DNA from: Streptomyces abyssalis
GTDB taxonomy: Bacteria > Actinomycetota > Actinomycetes > Streptomycetales > Streptomycetaceae
Length of the DNA stretch: 64,000 nt
NCBI RefSeq assembly: GCF_001751365.1
Contig: NZ_LJGT01000041.1
Span: 799,045-863,044 of the forward strand
Direction of reading: 5' to 3'
In this document: positions 59,196 through 64,000 of the stretch, piece by piece
Layout of the letters: each line of letters opens with the position of its first letter
Numbering within the stretch: position 1 is the first letter of the stretch
The notes under the pieces: model-generated
What the model saw: the letters and a program-made list of their open reading frames with translations, nothing else
What the model was told of the DNA's origin: nothing
The model's database searches: none
Position numbers and translations under genes: made by a program

Positions 59196-60476
59196 TCAGC
59201 TTCGGCTGCGGTGTTCCTCGGTCAGCTTCGCAAGGACCGGCACGACCTGATCGGGGGTCGGCGCCTGGGCCACGTCCGCGTGCAGAGCGTCCGCTCCGCC
59301 ACGGAATGCCGGCTCACGCACCAGTCGCATCAGAGCGTCGACCAGTCCGTCCACGGTGAGCCGGCCGTCGCGGGGGACACAGATGCCGGCGCCCAGTTCG
59401 GCCGCGTAGCGGGCGTGGTCGAGGTAGTCGCCGCCCTCCTTGGGGATCATCAACTGCGGTACCCGCGCCTGCACCGCGGCGGCGAAGGTGTTCGCGCCCC
59501 CGTGGTGGACGACCGCCGAGCAGGTCGGCAGCAGCTGGTTGAGAGGTACGTAGTCGACGACCCGCACGTTGCCGGGAATCCAGCTTCCGTCCGGCAGTTG
59601 AGTCCGGTCCAGGGTGGCGATCAGCTCGATGTCCAGATCACCGGTCGCCTTGAGCAGCTCGGCCACGGGGACCGGGTCGTCGGCGAAGAATCTCCGCCCG
59701 CTCACCCCCAGGGTCAGACACACCCGAGGCCGCTCCGGGGCCCGGCGCAGCCAATCCGGTACGGCGGCCGCCCCGTTGTACGGGACCCACCGGACGGGGA
59801 CGTGCCGCACGTCCACCGGGAGCCGGATTCGCTGTGCGGTGGGGTCGACCGTCCACTGACCGACCACGAGTTCCTCGCTGAACTCCTGACCGAACCGCTC
59901 GAGCGTGGGCCGCATCAGCTCGGCCATCAAGTCCTCGTGGGGGCTGCTCCCCGGCAGGTTCAGCCGCTCGGTGAACCGCTGCCTGGCCCAGCCGAAATGG
60001 TCCAGCCCCCACAGCAGCCGGGCGTGCGCGGCACCACAGGCGCGCGCAGCGACCGGTGCGGGAAAGAACAGCGGGTCCCACAGCACCAGATCAGGCCGCC
60101 AGGAGCGGGTGAAATCCGTGAGCGCGTCGACCATGGGCCGGCCGCCGGACGGCGTCGGTGGCTCGTAGTAGTTCGCGAAGGGCGCCAGCATGTAATAACG
60201 CAGTGCCGTACGGAGGTTGGCGTCCGCGGGCTCCAGCGCCAGGGCCTCGGTGATGCGCTCCAACGCGGCGTTGTCCGCCGCGGCCCGGACCGAAGAGGCC
60301 AGGTCCACCTCGGGACCGACCGGCACCGCGGTAAGCCCGCAGCTGGTGATCGCGTCCGTGATACCGGGGTGCGAGGCCACGCGTACCTGGTGGCCGGCGC
60401 TCTGCAGCGCCCATGCGAGCGGAACGATCGGATGCAGATGAGCCACGGCCGGGATGATGGCGAACAGTACCTTCAC
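59196..60476 (-). CDS. GT1 glycosyltransferase coupled to an SCO6745-family gene
   Basis: The 426-residue GT-B enzyme starts MKVLFAIIPAVAHLHPIVPL and has WRPDLVLWDPLFFPAPVAAR, ACGAAHARLLWGLDHFGWAR, RPRVCLTLGVSGRRFF and a canonical donor motif LPTCSAVVHHGGANTFAAAV. It is of the EryCIII/DesVII type that normally needs a helper protein. Its GTG start overlaps by 4 bp the stop of the SCO6745-family gene, so the two are made together. Confidence 0.9.
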   Translation of the reverse strand: MKVLFAIIPAVAHLHPIVPLAWALQSAGHQVRVASHPGITDAITSCGLTAVPVGPEVDLASSVRAAADNAALERITEALALEPADANLRTALRYYMLAPFANYYEPPTPSGGRPMVDALTDFTRSWRPDLVLWDPLFFPAPVAARACGAAHARLLWGLDHFGWARQRFTERLNLPGSSPHEDLMAELMRPTLERFGQEFSEELVVGQWTVDPTAQRIRLPVDVRHVPVRWVPYNGAAAVPDWLRRAPERPRVCLTLGVSGRRFFADDPVPVAELLKATGDLDIELIATLDRTQLPDGSWIPGNVRVVDYVPLNQLLPTCSAVVHHGGANTFAAAVQARVPQLMIPKEGGDYLDHARYAAELGAGICVPRDGRLTVDGLVDALMRLVREPAFRGGADALHADVAQAPTPDQVVPVLAKLTEEHRSRS

Positions 60477-61384
60477 CGCGGTCGTCCTTTCGCCGTGTCC
60501 GGCCCGGTGAAGAAGTCCCGCAGCGGCTCCGGGAAGACGCCCCGCTCCGCGGCCATGGTGACCAGCCCGCCCACCAGCTCGGTGAGACGTCCCACGCCCT
60601 CGCCGCCCAAGTGCTCGTACGGCGCACGGTCCAGGCGGTCCGTGGTGTCCTCCAGGTCGCGGCGCAGGGCGTGTCCGTCGGCGGTCAGGGACCCGTCGGC
60701 GTCCATCAACCCTCGCCGCCGCAGGCGCTGTTCGGCGGCGGACCAGTCCGACTCGGTCCAGCCGCGCTTGGTCATCACGAGGGCCTTCGGCATGCCCTGT
60801 CCGCTTGCCGAATGCGTCACCAGGGCTTCCAGGCCGTCGAGACCGGCGTGGCTCAGCGCGGCGATGTGGCTGTCGCCACGGTGCTCGCGAAGCAGGGTGG
60901 CGGCGTACCACAGGGCGAGATGGGGTTCCTGGGGTACGGACTGGTCGGCGTGGGCCGCGTACAGGGGACGTCCCGGGCGGCCGCATCCTCCGGTGGCACG
61001 TATGGCCAGTTCGGCGGCTTCGACGAGGTGTGCGCCGGCGAGGGCCGGTTCACCCAGCGCCTCCCGCAGAGTCGCGTCGGCAGCGCGCAGCCTGACGGAC
61101 CAGAGGAACCCCGGCGAGGCCAGGCTCCACACGTGTGGGACGTGCCGGGCGACGAGGTCGTGCCGGAAGCTGCAGAACGTCGCCGTGACCGTGCCCGGGC
61201 CGACCGCGCCGAGGGCCGCCGCCCGGGTGGCCAGATACGTGCTCATGGTGTCGTCGAAGCCGTGGCCGGCGAGTTCACTGTCGATGTACGGAGTGAAGTA
61301 GACGGTCGAGTGGAGGGCGTTGAGGACGCCGTGGCAGTCACGTACGGCGCGCGGCGGCAGGTCGGTCGCCACAGGTGAAGACAT
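60473..61384 (-). CDS. SCO6745-family protein
   Basis: The 303-residue protein has LNALHSTVYFTPYIDSELAG, ARRAA-type helix regions, VWSLASPGFLWSVRLRAADA, and a C-terminal winged-helix-like stretch MTKRGWTESDWSAAEQRLRR followed by GLMDADGSLTADGHALRRDL. This is the SCO6745 family of Streptomyces, largely helical with a C-terminal MarR-like wing and unknown function. ATG 61384 follows GAAGGAGGAACC. Its stop overlaps the start of a glycosyltransferase gene. A helper role for that enzyme or ligand-dependent regulation are both possible. Confidence 0.78.
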   Translation of the reverse strand: MSSPVATDLPPRAVRDCHGVLNALHSTVYFTPYIDSELAGHGFDDTMSTYLATRAAALGAVGPGTVTATFCSFRHDLVARHVPHVWSLASPGFLWSVRLRAADATLREALGEPALAGAHLVEAAELAIRATGGCGRPGRPLYAAHADQSVPQEPHLALWYAATLLREHRGDSHIAALSHAGLDGLEALVTHSASGQGMPKALVMTKRGWTESDWSAAEQRLRRRGLMDADGSLTADGHALRRDLEDTTDRLDRAPYEHLGGEGVGRLTELVGGLVTMAAERGVFPEPLRDFFTGPDTAKGRPR

Positions 61385-61445
61385 GGTTCCTCCTTCTTCG
61401 CGCTGTTCGGGAGGCGGGCACTGGTTCAGGTCGGCAAGAAGCCCG

Positions 61446-61664
61446 TCAGCGCCGGTTCCGCCAGGTCCGGGGGTCGGCGAAGCGCACCTCCCGGTCCAGA
61501 CGGGACCAGCGGGCCACGGTGTGCTGGTTCCGGACCGGATCACCGGTCCCGGCTGTGGCCGCGCCGGTCCGCGCGAGCAGAACGGCGGTGAGGGCGGCCA
61601 GTTCGCCGGCGTCGGGCCTTCCCCGGGTCACTTTGATGAGTGCCTGCGATTCGGTCTCTGTCAT
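61446..61664 (-). CDS. Acyl-CoA carboxylase epsilon subunit
   Basis: The 72-residue protein starts MTETESQALIKVTRGRPDAG and continues with ELAALTAVLLARTGAATAG, then ends with a Trp-Arg-rich segment ARWSRLDREVRFADPRTWRN. This is the pattern of actinobacterial AccE/PccE epsilon subunits, which bind and stimulate the beta subunit. Its ATG overlaps the upstream exporter stop (ATGA). The matching beta subunit is encoded at the end of the core operon, 22 kb away. Together they indicate a dedicated malonyl-CoA supply. Confidence 0.8.
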   Translation of the reverse strand: MTETESQALIKVTRGRPDAGELAALTAVLLARTGAATAGTGDPVRNQHTVARWSRLDREVRFADPRTWRNRR

Positions 61665-63223
61665 GATCGGCTCCCGTCCGGTCCGGTGCTCGATGGCCGA
61701 ACCGAAGTGTTGGGTTCGAGGTCGGGTGCGCCGTGCGGTTCGGTTCCGCCCGCGCGAGGACCGTTCGTCCGTGAGTCGTGCCTGCCCGTACGTGCCACGG
61801 CTCCCGCCAGTCCGACGACGAGGCCGAGCAGGCCGGCGGCCGAGACCAGCGCCATCGCCGGCCGAAGGTCCGGGGTGGGCTGCTGATGAGCCGTCACCGT
61901 GGCCGCGACGAGCGTGAGCATCAGCACGGCCCCGATCTGGACCGCGCTCTGGTACGTGGCGACGGCCGGACCGCGTTCCGCCTCCGGCACACCCGCGGTT
62001 GCCTGCGTGTTCAAGGCGGCGAAGGCAAGGACGAAGCCCGCCCCGACGAGCAGCAGCGTGGGAAGCAGACCGCTCGCATAGGGAACGGGGTCAGGCCGGA
62101 GCAGGTAGAGCAGGTAGCCGGTCAGCGGCAGCGCTCCCCCGAGTGCGATCAGCCAAGGTGCGCCGAACCGGCTCACCATCCGGCCCGACCACAGGGCTGT
62201 CACGGCCAGCGGAGCGCTCGCCGGCAGCAGCGCGAGACCGGTCCACAACGGTCCCCTGCCGGGCGTCGACTGCAGCTGGAAGGAGATGATGAACAGCAGC
62301 CCCAGGTAGGAGCCGTTGAGTGCGGCCGCGCCCAGTGCCGAGCGTGGCAGCGCGCCGGCCTTCAGGACGGAGGGCCTGACCAGCGGGTGGGCGGCTCTGC
62401 GCTCGATCCGTACGAAGGCGGCGAGGAGGGCTGCGGCGGCTACGAAGCAGCCTGCCGTGCGGATGCCTCTGCCGGAGGCCCCGGCCGAGGGCACGGACAC
62501 GATCGCGAACGCGAGTGAGAGCAGGGCTCCCGTGAACGTGACAGCGCCCAGCAGGTCGAGCCGGCGGAGAGCGTCCGCCGGGGGCCGCCGTGCTGTGCCC
62601 GTACGGCGCCGGACGCGCCCGTCTCCGGGGATGAGCCGCACCCCGAGAGCGAACAGCAGCAGCACCACCGGGGCCGGGAAGGCCACTGCCCAGCGCCAGC
62701 TCACCTCGGTGAGTGCGCCGGACAGCAGGAGTCCCGCGGTGAAGCCGCAGGAGCCGAAGAGCGCGTACACCGAAACCGCCCGGTTCCGGTCGGGGCCCTC
62801 GGCGAACACGGCGCCGATGATGGCGAGGCCCGTCGGTGCGGTGAGCGCGGCCGCGAAGCCCTTGACGAAGCGTGTCGCCATGAGCAGGGCGGCGTCCTCG
62901 GCCAGGCCTGCGACCACGGACGCCGCGGCGAAGGCCACCAGCGCGATCAGATACACCGGGCGCCTGCCGAGGAGTTCGACGATCCGTCCGCCGAGCAGCA
63001 TCAGCCCCCCGAAGCCCAGGGCGAAGCCGGTCATGGCCCACTGCACCTCGGTCATCGGGAGACGCAGATCGTCCCCGATCGCAGGCATGGCCACCACCAT
63101 GACCGAGACCTCGAGAGCGTCGATCAGCATGTTGCCGGCCAGGACGAACAGCAACCCCCACATGCGGGGACTCCAGGCCGCAGCGGCGGCCGGTGCTGCG
63201 GCCGGTGGATTCGGTGATGTCAT
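61661..63223 (-). CDS. Second DHA2-family exporter (MFS, 14 TM)
   Basis: The 520-residue membrane protein has a Pro/Ala-rich N-terminus, then MWGLLFVLAGNMLIDALEVS, VEVQWAMTGFALGFGG-like motif D region, GGRIVELLGRRPVYLIALVA and repeated hydrophobic segments consistent with 14 TM. The C-terminal tail is hydrophilic. It is close in type to JadL/UrdJ2 exporters; many angucycline clusters carry two such genes. Its stop overlaps the epsilon subunit ATG, and it follows the ACP gene by 82 bp. Confidence 0.9.
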   Translation of the reverse strand: MTSPNPPAAAPAAAAAWSPRMWGLLFVLAGNMLIDALEVSVMVVAMPAIGDDLRLPMTEVQWAMTGFALGFGGLMLLGGRIVELLGRRPVYLIALVAFAAASVVAGLAEDAALLMATRFVKGFAAALTAPTGLAIIGAVFAEGPDRNRAVSVYALFGSCGFTAGLLLSGALTEVSWRWAVAFPAPVVLLLFALGVRLIPGDGRVRRRTGTARRPPADALRRLDLLGAVTFTGALLSLAFAIVSVPSAGASGRGIRTAGCFVAAAALLAAFVRIERRAAHPLVRPSVLKAGALPRSALGAAALNGSYLGLLFIISFQLQSTPGRGPLWTGLALLPASAPLAVTALWSGRMVSRFGAPWLIALGGALPLTGYLLYLLRPDPVPYASGLLPTLLLVGAGFVLAFAALNTQATAGVPEAERGPAVATYQSAVQIGAVLMLTLVAATVTAHQQPTPDLRPAMALVSAAGLLGLVVGLAGAVARTGRHDSRTNGPRAGGTEPHGAPDLEPNTSVRPSSTGPDGSRS

Positions 63224-63305
63224 ACGCCGGGCTCCTGCTCGGGGCCGAAGTGGTCTCCTGCCGCGGCCTCTCCGGCCCCCGCCGGCCGAGCCGCTCCGCG
63301 GCGGC

Positions 63306-63575
63306 TCAGGTTGCCGTGGTGGTGACTGCGAGTTGCGCGTTGACGGCTTCGACGAGGGCGCGGGGCGTTGCGCCGTCGGTGATGACGGAGTCGCCGAGGG
63401 TGATGCCGTACTCACGCTCTATTCGGCCACCGGTCTCCAGCAGGGCCAGCGACTCGTATCCCAGCGCGTCGAAGCTGGTGTCGAGGATGTCGCCGTCCAG
63501 GGCGGCGCCCTCTGCGCCGGCCCCCTCGAACAGAATGCGCTTGAGATCGGCGAGGGTGAATTCCCGCTCGGACAT
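63306..63575 (-). CDS. Polyketide acyl carrier protein (displaced from KS genes)
   Basis: The 89-residue protein starts MSEREFTLADLKRILFEGAG and has the phosphopantetheine site DALGYESLALLETGGRIERE with the attachment Ser at about residue 42, typical of type II PKS ACPs (the usual Asp before Ser is Glu here). It is the only ACP found in the window. It would carry malonyl and the growing chain for the KS pair encoded 30 kb to the left. ATG 63575 has AGAAGGGCC upstream. It is the first gene of the exporter-epsilon-SCO6745-GT operon. Confidence 0.93.
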   Translation of the reverse strand: MSEREFTLADLKRILFEGAGAEGAALDGDILDTSFDALGYESLALLETGGRIEREYGITLGDSVITDGATPRALVEAVNAQLAVTTTAT

Positions 63576-64000
63576 GTGAGGCCCTTCTGGTCGACGGTTG
63601 GGATTCCCGCGCAGGACGCACGTCACAGAGCAGCCGCCCGCCCTCGGTATCGAGGCCGGGCGGCACGCACGTCGGCTGTGGGAGGAGGAACGCGAGCGTG
63701 TGCCGGAGAAGGCGCGGCCGAGCTGCGTGAGCGAGTGCTGGCGTAACGCAGCGCCGACCGCGGAGGGGGGCACACACCTTCCGTGCTGCAACGCGAGGCA
63801 CTGCAGGGGAAGTTAGTAGCAAGCTTCTTCAGCGGGCGGGGCTGCCGCAAGGCTGTCGATGTCAGATCTGCGTGAAGTTGTGCCATGTGCTTGTGTGGTG
63901 GCGACCGGCCACCGGGGTTGCCAGGGTGACGTGCGCGAGCGCTGGGCGAGCGCGTCCCGACGCCGGTGGTCCGGCGCACGGATCTCCGGTGAGGAGAAGC
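63576..64000. other. Region upstream of the ACP gene to window edge (425 bp)
   Basis: No plausible gene is seen on either strand. It should include the promoter of the leftward ACP operon. AGTTAGTAGCAAGCTTCTTC around 63811-63830 and the stretch at 63856-63900 are the least GC-rich parts. Whether the cluster continues beyond the edge cannot be told. Confidence 0.4.

Noticed and set aside
59211..61301. 696-codon plus-strand frame opposite a GT gene and the SCO6745 gene
   Set aside because: Long only because of GC-rich third-position bias; the minus-strand genes have full families and ribosome sites.

Overview
The window is high-GC actinobacterial DNA, almost certainly a Streptomyces chromosome: GTG/TTG starts are frequent, genes are translationally coupled through ATGA/GTGA overlaps, and there are Streptomyces-type regulators (gamma-butyrolactone synthase and receptors, Ser/Thr kinase). 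The central and right two thirds (about 21.7-63.6 kb) form a type II polyketide gene cluster of the angucycline class. The left third is ordinary accessory and housekeeping chromosome. No tRNA, rRNA, insertion sequence, integrase or CRISPR array was seen.

Left flank (1-21.6 kb). A truncated FdhF/YdeP molybdopterin oxidoreductase and a SAM methyltransferase are followed by a small MarR regulon (MFS exporter, aldo/keto reductase, SDR, MarR) whose promoters share a TTGCAWACG motif. Next come cobF and cobK. A tightly overlapping operon of sulfotransferase, GT4 glycosyltransferase, cysD and cysN looks like a sulfation unit. After it lie an EthD-like protein, a membrane Ser/Thr kinase, a two-gene equivalent of plant Tm-1, a quinone oxidoreductase and an erythromycin-esterase-like protein whose catalytic residues appear to be replaced.

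Regulatory block (21.7-28.5 kb). An AfsA-type butenolide/butyrolactone synthase, a HAD-fold protein (with Asn in place of the nucleophilic Asp) and an SDR probably make the signal. An ArpA-type receptor and a JadR2-like pseudo-receptor sense it. A JadR1-like OmpR-family activator is the likely output. ARE-like palindromes sit in the promoters, three of them between the -35 and -10 elements. An OvmZ-like DNA-binding protein ends the block.

Core biosynthesis (28.9-39.3 kb, + strand): UrdE-type oxygenase, UrdF/TcmI-type cyclase, KS-alpha, KS-beta, C-9 ketoreductase, didomain aromatase/cyclase, UrdM-type oxygenase-reductase fusion and an acyl-CoA carboxylase beta subunit. The ACP normally found after KS-beta is absent there. 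The only ACP gene is at the far right end, about 30 kb away on the other strand.

Tailoring block (39.4-63.6 kb, - strand): a TetR regulator; a deoxysugar pathway (G, H, S, T, Q-type enzymes, epimerase, aminotransferase, N-methyltransferase) matching the forosamine logic of spinosyn; five GT1 glycosyltransferases, one UrdGT2-like and so a C-glycosyltransferase candidate; two DHA2 exporters; a second methyltransferase; a two-domain ABM monooxygenase with a separately promoted FMN reductase; an NmrA-like reductase; an SCO6745-family protein; a carboxylase epsilon subunit; and the ACP. No NDP-hexose 4-ketoreductase is present. The predicted product is a multiply glycosylated angucycline carrying a 4-(dimethyl)amino-tetradeoxyhexose, possibly with further oxidative ring modification. 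The cluster may continue past the right edge.
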